Assembly: GCF_902459535.1 (NCBI RefSeq)
Contig: NZ_LR699553.1
Coordinates: 806,001 to 870,000 of the forward strand
Length of the DNA stretch: 64,000 bases
Direction: 5' to 3'
From: Paraburkholderia dioscoreae
Lineage (GTDB): Bacteria; Pseudomonadota; Gammaproteobacteria; Burkholderiales; Burkholderiaceae
In this document: piece after piece, positions 35,756 to 45,337 of the stretch
Layout: each line of letters begins with the position of its first letter
Numbering within the stretch: the first letter of the stretch is position 1
Notes under the pieces: generated by a model
Seen by the model: only the letters and a program-made list of their open reading frames with translations
The model's database searches: none
Told to the model about the DNA's origin: nothing
Translations under genes and position numbers: made by a program

Positions 35756-36778
35756 TCACGCGAATCCTTGCGGATTGGTGGACTGCCAGCGCCAGTGATC
35801 CGCGCACATCCGTTCGATACCGAACTGCGCGCGCCAGCCGATGATCTTCTCGGCCGCGGCCGGGTCGGCGAAACACGAGGCGACGTCACCGGGGCGGCGT
35901 GCCACGATTTCATACGGCACCGGCCGTCCGGCGGCTTTCTCGAAGGCCTTGACCACGTCGATCACGCTGTAGCCCTGGCCCGTGCCGAGGTTCACCACGA
36001 AACTGGCGTCGCGCGTGACCAGCGCGTCGAGTGCGGCCAGATGCCCGCGCGCCAGATCGACGACGTGGATATAGTCGCGCACGCCGGTGCCGTCGGGCGT
36101 GTCGTAGTCGCCGCCGAACACGCGCAGCTTTTCGAGCTTGCCGACCGCGACCTGCGCGACATACGGCATCAGGTTGTTGGGAATGCCGGCGGGATCTTCG
36201 CCGATCAGACCGCTCTCATGCGCGCCGACCGGATTGAAGTAGCGCAGCGTGGCAATGCGCCACGACGGATCGGCCACTTCCAGATCGCGCAGCACCTGCT
36301 CGGCGATCAGCTTCGACTGGCCGTACGGATTGGTGGCCGACAGCGGGAACGACTCGTCGATCGGCGAACTCTTCGGCACGCCATAGACGGTCGCCGACGA
36401 ACTGAACACGACCTGCTTGACGTTCCGGTCGCGCATCACGCCGAGCAAGCTCAGCAGGCTGCCGACGTTGTTGCTGTAATACTCGATCGGCTTGGCCACC
36501 GACTCGCCCACCGCCTTCAGCGCGGCAAAGTGAATCGCGCCCGTGATCGGGTGGGCGTCGAAAATACGGTTGAGCGCCGCTTCGTCGCGCGCGTCGGCTT
36601 CGTAGAAAGTCACCGCCTTGCCGGTGATTTTTTCCACGCGCCGCAGCGACTCGCGGTTGCTGTTCACGAGATTGTCGATTACCACGACGTCGTAACCGCC
36701 GTTCAGCAGTTCGACACAGGTGTGCGAGCCGATAAAGCCCGCGCCGCCCGTTACCAGAATCGTGCCCTTCGTGGTCAT
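35756..36778 (-). CDS. galE: UDP-glucose 4-epimerase
   Basis: A 340-residue extended SDR of normal GalE length. ILVTGGAGFIGSHTCVELL binds NAD, VVFSSSATVYG carries the catalytic Ser/Thr, NPYGQSKLIAEQ the Tyr/Lys pair, and RYFNPVGAHESGLIGEDP is the classic GalE substrate loop. It interconverts UDP-glucose and UDP-galactose, supplying Gal for core LPS and for the WbaP-type initiating enzyme. It lies 12 bp after the upstream GT4 gene and ends the wzx-GT2-GT4-galE operon. Confidence 0.97.
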   Translation of the reverse strand: MTTKGTILVTGGAGFIGSHTCVELLNGGYDVVVIDNLVNSNRESLRRVEKITGKAVTFYEADARDEAALNRIFDAHPITGAIHFAALKAVGESVAKPIEYYSNNVGSLLSLLGVMRDRNVKQVVFSSSATVYGVPKSSPIDESFPLSATNPYGQSKLIAEQVLRDLEVADPSWRIATLRYFNPVGAHESGLIGEDPAGIPNNLMPYVAQVAVGKLEKLRVFGGDYDTPDGTGVRDYIHVVDLARGHLAALDALVTRDASFVVNLGTGQGYSVIDVVKAFEKAAGRPVPYEIVARRPGDVASCFADPAAAEKIIGWRAQFGIERMCADHWRWQSTNPQGFA

Positions 36779-36790
36779 GCTGTTGCTCCG

Positions 36791-37939
36791 TTAAAGTAAA
36801 ACGCCCGTCATTTTCTGCACCAGGTCCTTATACGTTTCGACGACCACGCGCTCGTCGAATTCCTCCGCGACTTTCTTCCGGCCGCGTTCAGCCATGGCCC
36901 GCCGCTCAGCGCCGCTCATGTCGAGCATGCGCGCCAGCGTGGCCGCGAGGCTTTCTGCATTGCGCACCTCGCACAGCAAGCCGTTGACGCCGTCCGCCAC
37001 CACCTCGCGGCAGCCCGGCACGTCGGTCGTGACGATCGGCCGGCCCATTGCCGAGGCTTCCATCAGCGTGCGCGGCACGCCTTCGCGATACGACGGCAAC
37101 ACCACGCAATCCGCTTCGGCGATGAAAGGCCGCACGTCATGCGCCTCCCCAAGATACTCGATGATGCCTTCCTGCTCCCACGCCGCCACTTCTTCGCGCG
37201 TAATCGCACTGGGATTGTCGACACCCACCGGGCCGAGCAACTGGAACCGCGCATGCGGATAACGTTCGCGCAAACGCCGCGCGGCTTCGACATATTCGCC
37301 CACGCCCTTGTCCCACAGCAGCCGCCCGATCAGCACGAAGCGGTAATCGTCCCGCTCGGGCAACGGGGTGAAGGCGAACTGGTCGAGGTCCACGCCTTCG
37401 CCATGCAGCAACCTCGCGCGCTCAGGATGCACCAACAAATTCTGTTCGACAAACGCGGCCTGATCGTCGCGATTCAAAAACCATATTTCGCGCGGGAAAC
37501 GGAAGGCGAAACGATACAGTTTTTTGGCCACCTGAGCGGCGCGGCTCTGCTGGATGAACACGTAGCCCAATCCGGTTGTGACCGCAACCGATTGCACGCC
37601 CGCCAGCCTGGCGGCGATCGATCCATAGATATTCGGCTTGATCGTGTAATGGAATACCACGTGCGGGCGAATCGTCCGGTATTGCCGGTAGAGCGCATAC
37701 AGCGTGCGCAGGTCGTCGCGCGGATTGGTGCCTTTGGAGGCGACCGGCAATTCGATGCAGCGGCAGCCCATCGCGGCGAGCAGTTCGAACGTGCGGTCGC
37801 GCGGCGCAAGCACCGTCACGTCGACGCCGCGTCCGACCAGCATGCGGATCAGCCCTTGCCGGTAGGTATAGATTGCCCAGGCGGTGTTACAGACGAGTGT
37901 AATGCGCAACGCGGGCGTCGACTTCAGGGCAGGCTTCAT
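36791..37939 (-). CDS. Glycosyltransferase family 4 (capsular polysaccharide type)
   Basis: A 382-residue GT-B enzyme. The N-terminal domain has RITLVCNTAWAIYTYRQGLIRML and HYTIKPNIYGSIAARLAG, typical of the WbpT/CapM-like GT4 group with the conserved IKPNIYG segment. The donor domain has RFVLIGRLLWDKGVGEYVEAA and PSYREGVPRTLMEASAMGRP with E-x7-E. It acts on the cytoplasmic face. Neighbours are a GT2 upstream (40-bp gap) and galE downstream. Many family members move GalNAc or GlcNAc-type sugars; the donor here is not known. Confidence 0.93.
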   Translation of the reverse strand: MKPALKSTPALRITLVCNTAWAIYTYRQGLIRMLVGRGVDVTVLAPRDRTFELLAAMGCRCIELPVASKGTNPRDDLRTLYALYRQYRTIRPHVVFHYTIKPNIYGSIAARLAGVQSVAVTTGLGYVFIQQSRAAQVAKKLYRFAFRFPREIWFLNRDDQAAFVEQNLLVHPERARLLHGEGVDLDQFAFTPLPERDDYRFVLIGRLLWDKGVGEYVEAARRLRERYPHARFQLLGPVGVDNPSAITREEVAAWEQEGIIEYLGEAHDVRPFIAEADCVVLPSYREGVPRTLMEASAMGRPIVTTDVPGCREVVADGVNGLLCEVRNAESLAATLARMLDMSGAERRAMAERGRKKVAEEFDERVVVETYKDLVQKMTGVLL

Positions 37940-37979
37940 GCGGGAACGAACTCGGCGGTGAATGGGGGTGGTGAATGAT

Positions 37980-38810
37980 TTAGCGGCTCGCGCGCGGCGT
38001 GAGCAGGCTGCGCTTGATCCGTTGCAGCGCGCGGTAAGGCGTCACCAGATGCAGCAGATTTTTGGCGAGGCCTAACCAGTCGTACGGATTGACGACGTTG
38101 AAGTAGCGCAGTTGCAGCCGCAGCGTCGAGCTCACCTGGCGGCGCCGTTTAGTGGCGCTGATGCCGCCTTCGTTCAGTTCGTAGTAGAGCCCGAGCTCCG
38201 GCAGGTTCGCGCAGTCGTAGCGTTGCATCAGCCGCACGAACAGATCGAGATCCTCGGCGGAGCGGTACTCGGCGCGGTAGTTGCCGACCGCGCGCACGGC
38301 GTCGATGCGCAGCATCATCGAAGGATGCGCGAGGCATGAGCGAAAAAAGCGCAAGCGGCGGATCGCATCCGGTTCGGCGGGCGGCGTCAGCATGAAAAGC
38401 GGCTTGCCTTCGCGGGTGACGACCTGCGTCCACATGCCGAGGCCCGCCACGCGCGGATGCAATTCCATGAAGAGGCGTTGTTTGGCGAGCCGCTGCGGCA
38501 CGCTGCGGTCGCCCGCGTCGATGCGCGCCGCATAGCGGAAGCCGCGCTGCGCAAGGGCGTCGATGCCGGTTTGTAACGCGCGTTCAATACCGCCATTCTG
38601 CGCCATGCGCAGCACTTCGATCTTCATGTTGGCGATGGCCGGCGCGACGATTGGCGGCGTGCTGCCGTCGTCGACGATCAGCACGTGCACCGGCGCGCTT
38701 TCGCTGAACGACGCGAGCGTGAGGTCGACGTCGGCCTGGCCGTTGTAGGCGGGTATCAGCACCGCGACGTCGTCGAGGGTCATGTGCGCGGTGGCGGGTG
38801 AGTTCGTCAT
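37980..38810 (-). CDS. Glycosyltransferase family 2
   Basis: A 276-residue GT-A enzyme. VAVLIPAYNGQADVDLTLAS starts the fold, VHVLIVDDGSTPP has the nucleotide-binding Asp pair and YAARIDAGDRSVPQRL the DxD-like metal site; SAEDLDLFVRLM is the catalytic-base segment. The start overlaps the wzx stop by 4 bp, so translation is probably coupled. Role: one sugar addition in the second polysaccharide unit of the window. Donor unknown. Confidence 0.92.
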   Translation of the reverse strand: MTNSPATAHMTLDDVAVLIPAYNGQADVDLTLASFSESAPVHVLIVDDGSTPPIVAPAIANMKIEVLRMAQNGGIERALQTGIDALAQRGFRYAARIDAGDRSVPQRLAKQRLFMELHPRVAGLGMWTQVVTREGKPLFMLTPPAEPDAIRRLRFFRSCLAHPSMMLRIDAVRAVGNYRAEYRSAEDLDLFVRLMQRYDCANLPELGLYYELNEGGISATKRRRQVSSTLRLQLRYFNVVNPYDWLGLAKNLLHLVTPYRALQRIKRSLLTPRASR

Positions 38811-40069
38811 GGGCGCAATTTGAAACGGATGTAATAAAGATTAACCGACGCCGCTGTCAGATAGCCGGCCGCGAGGCCCACCAGCGCGCCGTAAGCGCCG
38901 AGCCGCGGAATCGCCAGCAGATTGACCACGAATGCGACGGCCAGCGCGAGCAGCCACTTCGAGAGCAACACGAACCTGGCCTGATATTTCAGCACGATCA
39001 GATTGCCGATCGCCTCGATGCCGGCGGGCACGGAGAGCCACACGGCCCAGCGGAAAATCTCGATCGCGCCTTCGAACTGCGGCCCGAACACGCGGCGGAT
39101 GATCAGGCCGGCCAGCAGATCCAGGATGATCGCGCCGCCCACCATCAGCGCCGCGGTCATGGCGGTGAGCCGCCACATGTTGCGGCGTAGCTGGGCGGCG
39201 TCCTGCACACGGTAGACGAAGGCGGGCGCGATGGTCTGCGCGAGCATCAGCGCGAGCGTGATCCAGTTTTCGTTCAACTGCTGGGCGGCGGAATAGCGCC
39301 CGAGGTCGGCGAACGAAATGGCCCGTTCGAGCATGAGCCGGTCCAGTTTCAGGAACAGGTACATACAGATCAGGCCGAGCCAGAACACGGTGCCCGCGCT
39401 CGCGAAATGCCTGAAGAGCGCCCGGTCGAGATGCCAGTCGAGCTTGCCGCCATGCCGGCCGATGTAGTAGATCACCAGCACGGCGCCAATCGCCGCCGAT
39501 TCGAGCGCCCACAGCCAGCCGAAACGCGCGGGCGTGGCCGCCGCGCGCACGAGCAGATAGACCAGGGCGGCTTTCAGCACCGCGGTGCTCATGCTGGTCA
39601 GCAACTGCGGCTTGCTGTAGGTCAGGCTTTGCAGCCACGCGTTGATCACGCCGACGAACGGCTCGCGAAACAGCATGGTCACGGCGAGGCCGGCGAGCAT
39701 GGCGCCGACCAGCGGCTCGAAGAAGTGCAGGGCGATGCCGAGCCATGTGAGCAGCAGGGCCGCGACCGACACCGAAATGCGCAGCGCGAAGGCGCTGCCG
39801 AGCACGGTGCCGAGTTGCGCCGGCGGCCGGTTGACGATGGTGGGCACGAGGATCTCCGCGCCGCATACCCAGGTGATGGGCGAGAGCACCAGCAGCAGCG
39901 TGTTGGCGTATTGCCATTTGCCGAAGACGTCCGGCCCGAAGTAGCGCGCCAGCATGCCGCTGATCGCGATCGCCACGCCGATCTGCGTGAGCCGCTCCAG
40001 CCCGAGCCACACGATATTCGTGAAGGCGCGCGTGACGTCCGGATTGGCGAAGCGCTTGAGCGTCAGCAT
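38807..40069 (-). CDS. Oligosaccharide flippase, Wzx type (second copy)
   Basis: A 420-residue polytopic protein with about twelve hydrophobic segments, in the MOP superfamily. The N-terminal TNIVWLGLERLTQIGVAIAISGMLARYFGP is typical for Wzx. It should flip a lipid-linked oligosaccharide distinct from that of the wzx at 11.6 kb, since both genes differ strongly. The frame is open to 40180, but the extra part is a repetitive Gly/Ala/Thr run without a membrane feature (the DNA at 40100-40140 repeats GCCGATAGC-like units), so I chose 40069. It heads an operon with two GTs and galE; no polymerase is next to it. Confidence 0.85.
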   Translation of the reverse strand: MLTLKRFANPDVTRAFTNIVWLGLERLTQIGVAIAISGMLARYFGPDVFGKWQYANTLLLVLSPITWVCGAEILVPTIVNRPPAQLGTVLGSAFALRISVSVAALLLTWLGIALHFFEPLVGAMLAGLAVTMLFREPFVGVINAWLQSLTYSKPQLLTSMSTAVLKAALVYLLVRAAATPARFGWLWALESAAIGAVLVIYYIGRHGGKLDWHLDRALFRHFASAGTVFWLGLICMYLFLKLDRLMLERAISFADLGRYSAAQQLNENWITLALMLAQTIAPAFVYRVQDAAQLRRNMWRLTAMTAALMVGGAIILDLLAGLIIRRVFGPQFEGAIEIFRWAVWLSVPAGIEAIGNLIVLKYQARFVLLSKWLLALAVAFVVNLLAIPRLGAYGALVGLAAGYLTAASVNLYYIRFKLRP

Positions 40070-40370
40070 CCGGTGGATGCCCGGCGGTCCGCTCGTGCCG
40101 CTTGTGCCGACGGCGCCGATAGCGCCGATAGCACGCGCGACCCGAACGCCCCGAGCGGCGCAGTGCGCACGTTTGCCCACCCAGCCGAGTGTATCGGCAA
40201 CTTTACAATTGGAGGGCGTCTAAGCATTAGAATGGCGTTATAAGGCTGGTCCGAAAAGCGCAATTATAAGTTGGAACCGGATCGCTTCCGGCAAGGGCGC
40301 ATCGCTGGGTTTTACCGATTCATCATCGGTGCGCCGGTCAAAAATTTCCATTGCACGCAAGTGAGCCAAC

Positions 40371-41765
40371 ATGATCTCCAAGTCTATTTTCAAGGCATAT
40401 GACATTCGCGGTGTAATCGGCAAGACGCTCGACGCCGACGCAGCGCGTTCAATCGGCCGCGCGTTCGGCAGCGAGGTGCGAGCGCAAGGCGGCGACGCCG
40501 TGGTGGTCGCACGCGACGGCCGCCTCTCCGGTCCCGAGCTGATCCAGGCACTGTCGGACGGTCTGCGCGCGGCCGGTGTCGACGTGGTCAACGTGGGCAT
40601 GGTGCCCACCCCGGTCGGCTATTTCGCGGCCAGCGTGCCATTGAAGCTCGAAGGCGGCGAGCGCCGCGTCGATTCGTGCATCGTCGTGACGGGTAGTCAT
40701 AATCCGCCGGACTACAACGGCTTCAAGATGGTCCTGCGCGGCGCGGCCATTTACGGCGAGCAGATTCTCGCGCTGCATCAGCGCATCGTCGACGAGAACT
40801 TCTCTGAAGGCAGCGGCACGTACACCGAGTACGACATTGCCGACGCCTATCTCGATCGCATCGCGAGCGACATCAAGCTCGCGCGCCCCATCAAGATCGT
40901 GGTCGACACCGGCAACGGCGTGGCCGGCGGCCTCGCCCCCAAGCTGTTCAAAAAGCTCGGCTGTGAACTGGTCGAACTGTTCACCGAGATCGACGGCAAC
41001 TTTCCGAACCATCACCCGGACCCGGCTCATCCGGAAAACCTGCAGGACGTGATCCGCGCGCTGAAGGAAACGGACGCCGAAATCGGCTTCGCTTTCGACG
41101 GCGACGGCGACCGCCTGGGCGTAGTCACCAAAGACGGCCAGATCATCTATCCGGACCGCCAGCTCATGCTGTTCGCGGAAGAAGTGCTGTCGCGCAACAA
41201 GGGCGCGCAGATCATTTACGACGTGAAGTGCACGCGCAATCTCGCCAAGTGGGTGAAGGACAAGGGCGGCGAGCCGCTCATGTGGAAGACCGGCCACTCG
41301 CTCGTCAAGGCCAAGCTGCGCGAAACCGGCGCACCGCTCGCCGGCGAAATGAGCGGCCACGTGTTCTTCAAGGACCGCTGGTACGGTTTCGACGACGGCC
41401 TGTACACGGGCGCGCGTCTGCTCGAAATCCTTACGCGCGTGGCGGATCCGAGCAAGCTGCTGAACTCGCTGCCGAACTCGAACTCCACGCCTGAACTGCA
41501 ACTGAAGCTCGAAGAAGGCGAGAACTTCGAACTGATCGCGCGCCTGCAGCAGAACGCAAAGTTCACCGGCGCGGACGACGTCGTGAAGATCGACGGCCTG
41601 CGTGTCGAATATCCGGACGGCTTCGGTCTCGCGCGTTCGTCGAACACCACGCCGGTGGTCGTGATGCGTTTCGAAGCCGATAACGACGCGGCGCTCAAGC
41701 GCATCCAGGAAGACTTCCGCCGCGTGATCCTCGCGGAGAAGGCTGACGCGAAGCTGCCGTTCTGA
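40371..41765 (+). CDS. manB: Phosphomannomutase/phosphoglucomutase
   Basis: A 464-residue alpha-D-phosphohexomutase, the AlgC-type length. Domains in order: N-terminal substrate domain (FKAYDIRGVIGKTL), active-site phosphoserine in VVTGSHNPPDYNG near residue 109, metal-binding FDGDGDRLGVV near 242, sugar-specificity loop GEMSGHVFF (EMSGH favours mannose/glucose) and C-terminal phosphate-binding RSSNTTPVVVMRFE. It interconverts the 1- and 6-phosphates of mannose and glucose, feeding GDP-mannose, UDP-glucose and dTDP-glucose synthesis. It stands alone, with a strong terminator 48 bp downstream. Confidence 0.96.
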   Translation: MISKSIFKAYDIRGVIGKTLDADAARSIGRAFGSEVRAQGGDAVVVARDGRLSGPELIQALSDGLRAAGVDVVNVGMVPTPVGYFAASVPLKLEGGERRVDSCIVVTGSHNPPDYNGFKMVLRGAAIYGEQILALHQRIVDENFSEGSGTYTEYDIADAYLDRIASDIKLARPIKIVVDTGNGVAGGLAPKLFKKLGCELVELFTEIDGNFPNHHPDPAHPENLQDVIRALKETDAEIGFAFDGDGDRLGVVTKDGQIIYPDRQLMLFAEEVLSRNKGAQIIYDVKCTRNLAKWVKDKGGEPLMWKTGHSLVKAKLRETGAPLAGEMSGHVFFKDRWYGFDDGLYTGARLLEILTRVADPSKLLNSLPNSNSTPELQLKLEEGENFELIARLQQNAKFTGADDVVKIDGLRVEYPDGFGLARSSNTTPVVVMRFEADNDAALKRIQEDFRRVILAEKADAKLPF

Positions 41766-41812
41766 ACGCTGAAGCGGCGGCGCGGTTCGGTTTGAACCGC
41801 GGTCCGCCGTCG

Positions 41813-41851
41813 AACGCGGCGCGGGTTTCTTTTACCGCGCCGCGTTTTTTC
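41813..41851 (+). terminator. Rho-independent terminator of the phosphohexomutase gene
   Basis: A 10-bp all-GC stem (41815-41824 with 41835-41844) followed by six T. It lies about 50 bp after the stop of the phosphomannomutase/phosphoglucomutase gene. Confidence 0.9.
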
Positions 41852-42015
41852 ATGCGATTCACATGCAACGCGCTAGAATTGCCGTCCCCCTGAGAAAACG
41901 CCGGGCCGCCCCAGGTTTTTCTCGTCCCTTGCCCGGGGGCCTGGCGTGAAACGACAGGTTCGGGGCTCTCTCAACGCATCTTCGGGCCGGACAGCCGGTT
42001 TTCCCACTCTTGAGC

Positions 42016-43011
42016 GTGCAAAAGATATTGATCGTGAGGGTGTCGTCGTTGGGCGACGTCGTTCACAACATGCCGGTGATCGCCGACATCCGACGCCGTC
42101 ATCCCGAGGCTCAGATCGACTGGCTCGTCGAAGAGAGCTTCGTGGGGCTGGTGCAACTCGTGAGCGGCGTGCGCCGGGCGATTCCCGTGTCCCTGCGGCG
42201 CTGGCGCAAGCGCATTCTGTCGCTGGACAACTGGCGCGAGATCGGCGCATTCCGCCGCGCGCTCGCCGCCGAAAACTACGATCTCGTGATCGACTGCCAG
42301 GGGCTCATCAAGACCGCATGGGTCGCGAGCATGGCGCGCGGGCCGCTGGTCGGCCTCGCGAACCGTACCGACGGCGCGGGCTTCGAATGGCCGGTGCGCT
42401 TCTTTTACGACAAGCGCGTGCCGATCGAGCCGCGCACCCACGTGGTGGAACGCACGCGCCAACTGGTGGCCGCGGCGCTGAACGACCCGCCGCCGCAACC
42501 CACCGACCACATCGACTTCGGCATCGACACCGGGCGGGCCGCGCTGGCTTTGTCCGAGGCGAATCTGAACCTGCCGGTGCCGTATGTGGTGTTCGTGCAC
42601 GCCACCTCGCGCGCCGACAAGCAGTGGCCGGACACCGCGTGGATCGAGTTGGGGCAGTCATTGGTGCGGCGCGGCGCGTCGATCGTGCTGCCGTGGGGCA
42701 GTGAGGCGGAACGCGCCACCAGCGAGCGGCTCGCCAAGGAATTCGGCGCGGCGGCCATCGTGCCGCCGAAGCTCTCGTTGCCGGCCGTGGTCGGGCTGAT
42801 CGAAGGCGCGGCCGCGACCGTCGGAGTTGACACAGGTCTGGTTCACATCGCCGCGGCGCTGAAGCGCCCGACCATCGAGTTGTACAATTTCGCCACCGCG
42901 TGGCGTACCGGCGGCTACTGGTCGCCGAACGTCGTCAATCTCGGCACGGCCGGACAGCCGCCCACGCTGCAACAGGTGAAGTCGGCACTCGCGGGCTTCG
43001 GCCTGCTGTGA
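42016..43011 (+). CDS. waaC: Lipopolysaccharide heptosyltransferase I
   Basis: A ~331-residue GT9 enzyme. The N terminus KILIVRVSSLGDVVHNMPVIADIRRRHP holds the catalytic Asp of SLGD; VVFVHATSRADKQWP and VGVDTGLVHIAAALKRPTIELY are donor-domain signatures. It adds the first L-glycero-D-manno-heptose to Kdo2-lipid A in the cytoplasm. The start is non-ATG: GTG at 42016, or TTG at 42010, with no strong ribosome site for either. It begins the waaC-kdoO-waaA cluster; kdoO follows after 49 bp. Confidence 0.95.
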   Translation: MQKILIVRVSSLGDVVHNMPVIADIRRRHPEAQIDWLVEESFVGLVQLVSGVRRAIPVSLRRWRKRILSLDNWREIGAFRRALAAENYDLVIDCQGLIKTAWVASMARGPLVGLANRTDGAGFEWPVRFFYDKRVPIEPRTHVVERTRQLVAAALNDPPPQPTDHIDFGIDTGRAALALSEANLNLPVPYVVFVHATSRADKQWPDTAWIELGQSLVRRGASIVLPWGSEAERATSERLAKEFGAAAIVPPKLSLPAVVGLIEGAAATVGVDTGLVHIAAALKRPTIELYNFATAWRTGGYWSPNVVNLGTAGQPPTLQQVKSALAGFGLL

Positions 43012-43060
43012 CACGTCCGGGGCGCTTCGCCTTGCGCTCCAACCGTTTTCAAGGGCGACC

Positions 43061-43945
43061 ATGAACGAAACCCAGATCATCGAAGTAGCGAACGCCGACT
43101 GGCACGGGCGCAACCTGTCCGTGCCGCGCGAGACGCTGCTCGCCGGCGTCGAACGCGGCAAAGTGCTGTATTTCCCGAATCTGCGCTTCCCGATCGAAGG
43201 CGGCGAACAGGCGCTGCTCGACCCCGCGCTCGCCGATCCGAATCGCAAGAACATCAGCCTCGAACCGAATGGCGGCGCGTTGCACGGCGTGGCCGGCGAC
43301 GCCGTCACGCAAACCGCGGTACGCGCGTTGATCGCGCGTTATCAGGCCAACGCGCGCACGCTGGTCGACGGGCTTTTTCCCGAATACAACGGCCGGCTGC
43401 GTGTGGCGCCGACCAGCCTGCGGCTGCATCAGGTGGAAACGCGCGAGACCTCGTGGCGCAAAGACGATAGCCGCCTGCACGTGGACGCCTTTCCTTCGCG
43501 CCCGAACTACGGCGAGCGCATTCTGCGCGTATTCACCAACGTCAATCCGCATGGCGCGCCGCGCGTGTGGCGTGTCGGCGAACCGTTCGAGGACATGGCC
43601 AAACGCTTCCTGCCGCGCATCAAGCCGCAAATGCCGGGCTCGGCCTGGCTGCTGAACCTGCTGCACGTGACCAAATCGCCGCGCAGCGAATACGATCATC
43701 TGATGCTGCATCTGCACGACGGCATGAAGGCCGACCTCGACTACCAGAAGTCGAGTCCGCAGGAGACCATACCGTTTCCGCCCGGCAGTGTCTGGGTGTG
43801 TTTCTCGGATCAGACCTCGCACGCGGTGATGTCCGGCCAGTTCATGCTGGAGCAGACCTTTTTCCTGCCGGTCAAGGCGATGGTGCAGCCCGAATGCGCG
43901 CCGCTCGGGATTCTCGAACGCCTCAAGGGCAGGGCGCTGGTTTGA
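43061..43945 (+). CDS. kdoO: Kdo hydroxylase (Fe(II)/2-oxoglutarate dioxygenase)
   Basis: A 294-residue non-heme iron enzyme. His140 and Asp142 (RLHVDAF) and a distal His near 254 (TSHAVMSGQ) form the 2-His-1-carboxylate site expected for this fold. KdoO of Burkholderia hydroxylates C3 of the outer or inner Kdo of Kdo2-lipid A, giving Ko (D-glycero-D-talo-oct-2-ulosonic acid), a known Burkholderia and Yersinia trait. Its place between waaC and waaA fits exactly. GGCGACC precedes the ATG. High confidence in the family; site specificity inferred. Confidence 0.92.
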   Translation: MNETQIIEVANADWHGRNLSVPRETLLAGVERGKVLYFPNLRFPIEGGEQALLDPALADPNRKNISLEPNGGALHGVAGDAVTQTAVRALIARYQANARTLVDGLFPEYNGRLRVAPTSLRLHQVETRETSWRKDDSRLHVDAFPSRPNYGERILRVFTNVNPHGAPRVWRVGEPFEDMAKRFLPRIKPQMPGSAWLLNLLHVTKSPRSEYDHLMLHLHDGMKADLDYQKSSPQETIPFPPGSVWVCFSDQTSHAVMSGQFMLEQTFFLPVKAMVQPECAPLGILERLKGRALV

Positions 43946-44012
43946 GCGCCGCAGGCCGTTTTGCGGTTTCGTTCGGCGCGTCGGCTTCTCCGTTCAGGCA
44001 CGCGGAGTGCCG

Positions 44013-45332
44013 ATGCTGAGGATCGTCTATCACGCGCTCTGGTGGATCATCGCGCCGCTGGCCGTCCTGCGCCTCATGATCCGCTCGCGCAAAGAGCGCG
44101 GCTATCGCGAGCATATCGGCGAGCGTTTCGGATACTCGCGCGGCCGGCTGCCCGAAGACAACGCGCCGCTGATCTGGGTGCACGCGGTGTCGGTGGGGGA
44201 GACGCGCGCCGCGCAACCGCTGATCGAAGCGTTGATGAAGGCGCGTCCCGACGCACGCATTCTGTTGACCCACATGACGCCGAGCGGGCGCGCCACCGGC
44301 GAGCAGATTTTCGGCGACCGTGTTTTGCGCAGCTATCTGCCGTACGACATGCCGCATGCGGTGCGGCGGTTTTTGCGGGCATGGCGGCCATCGCTCGGTC
44401 TGGTGATGGAAACCGAAGTGTGGCCGACGCTGATCGACGAATGCCGTCGCGCGGACGTGCCGCTGGTGCTGACCAATGCGCGGATGTCGGCGCGCTCGTA
44501 TAAGCGTGCGGCGAAGTTCGGCAGTGCGACCAAAGACGTGTTCGGCGGCTTTGCGCGCGTGCTGGCGCAGAGTCCGTCGGATGCCGAGCGGCTGACCGCG
44601 CTCGGCGCGCGCAACGCGGCGGTGCTCGGCAATCTGAAATTCGACATGACCACGTCGCCGGAACTGGCCGCGCGCGGGCATGCGTGGCGCGCGGCGATCG
44701 GTACGCGTCCGGTATGGGTCGCGGCCAGCACGCGCGAGGGCGAAGAGGAACTGGTGCTGCAGGCGTTCGCGGCGCTCGGCATCGACGACGCGCTGCTGAT
44801 TCTGGTGCCGCGTCACCCGCAACGTTTCAACGAAGTCGCGGGGCTGGTCGAGAAAGCCGGGCTGCGGCTCGAGCGGCGTTCGGCCTGGGCGCCGGACGCG
44901 AAGGTGGCGTCGGCGGCGGCGACCGCGAGTGGCGGTTTGCCGGCTTTGCCTGGGGGCGTGAACGTGCTGCTGGGCGATTCAATGGGCGAGTTGGGCGCTT
45001 ACTATGCGGCTTCGGATCTGGCGTTCATCGGCGGCAGTTTGCTGCCGTTGGGCGGGCAGAATCTGATCGAAGCGTGCGCGGTCGGTGTGCCGGTGCTGAT
45101 CGGACCGCACGTGTTCAACTTCACGCAGGCCACCGCGGATGCCGTGGCGGCGGGCGCCGCGGTTCAGGTGCAGGATCCGGCCGATCTGGCGCAGGCATTG
45201 CGCGAATTGTTCGGCGACAAGGCCAGAAGGCTGGCCATGAGCGGCGCGGCTTCGGCGTTCGCCGCGCGTCACCGCGGCGCGACCGCGCGAACCGTGGATG
45301 TGTTGATGGCGTTGTTGCCGGAGGTGGAGTGA
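44013..45332 (+). CDS. waaA: 3-deoxy-D-manno-octulosonic acid transferase
   Basis: A 439-residue Kdo transferase of GT30. An N-terminal signal anchor (MLRIVYHALWWIIAPLAVLRLM) holds it to the inner membrane; IWVHAVSVGETRAAQPLIEAL contains the catalytic Glu, and MGELGAYYAASDLAFIGGSLLPLGGQNLIEAC is the CMP-Kdo donor signature. It adds Kdo residues to lipid IVA. A GTG two codons upstream (44007) is possible; ATG 44013 is more likely. It ends the core-LPS operon and converges on ureG; a hairpin at 45338-45362 lies between the two. Confidence 0.96.
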   Translation: MLRIVYHALWWIIAPLAVLRLMIRSRKERGYREHIGERFGYSRGRLPEDNAPLIWVHAVSVGETRAAQPLIEALMKARPDARILLTHMTPSGRATGEQIFGDRVLRSYLPYDMPHAVRRFLRAWRPSLGLVMETEVWPTLIDECRRADVPLVLTNARMSARSYKRAAKFGSATKDVFGGFARVLAQSPSDAERLTALGARNAAVLGNLKFDMTTSPELAARGHAWRAAIGTRPVWVAASTREGEEELVLQAFAALGIDDALLILVPRHPQRFNEVAGLVEKAGLRLERRSAWAPDAKVASAAATASGGLPALPGGVNVLLGDSMGELGAYYAASDLAFIGGSLLPLGGQNLIEACAVGVPVLIGPHVFNFTQATADAVAAGAAVQVQDPADLAQALRELFGDKARRLAMSGAASAFAARHRGATARTVDVLMALLPEVE

Positions 45333-45337
45333 GGGCG

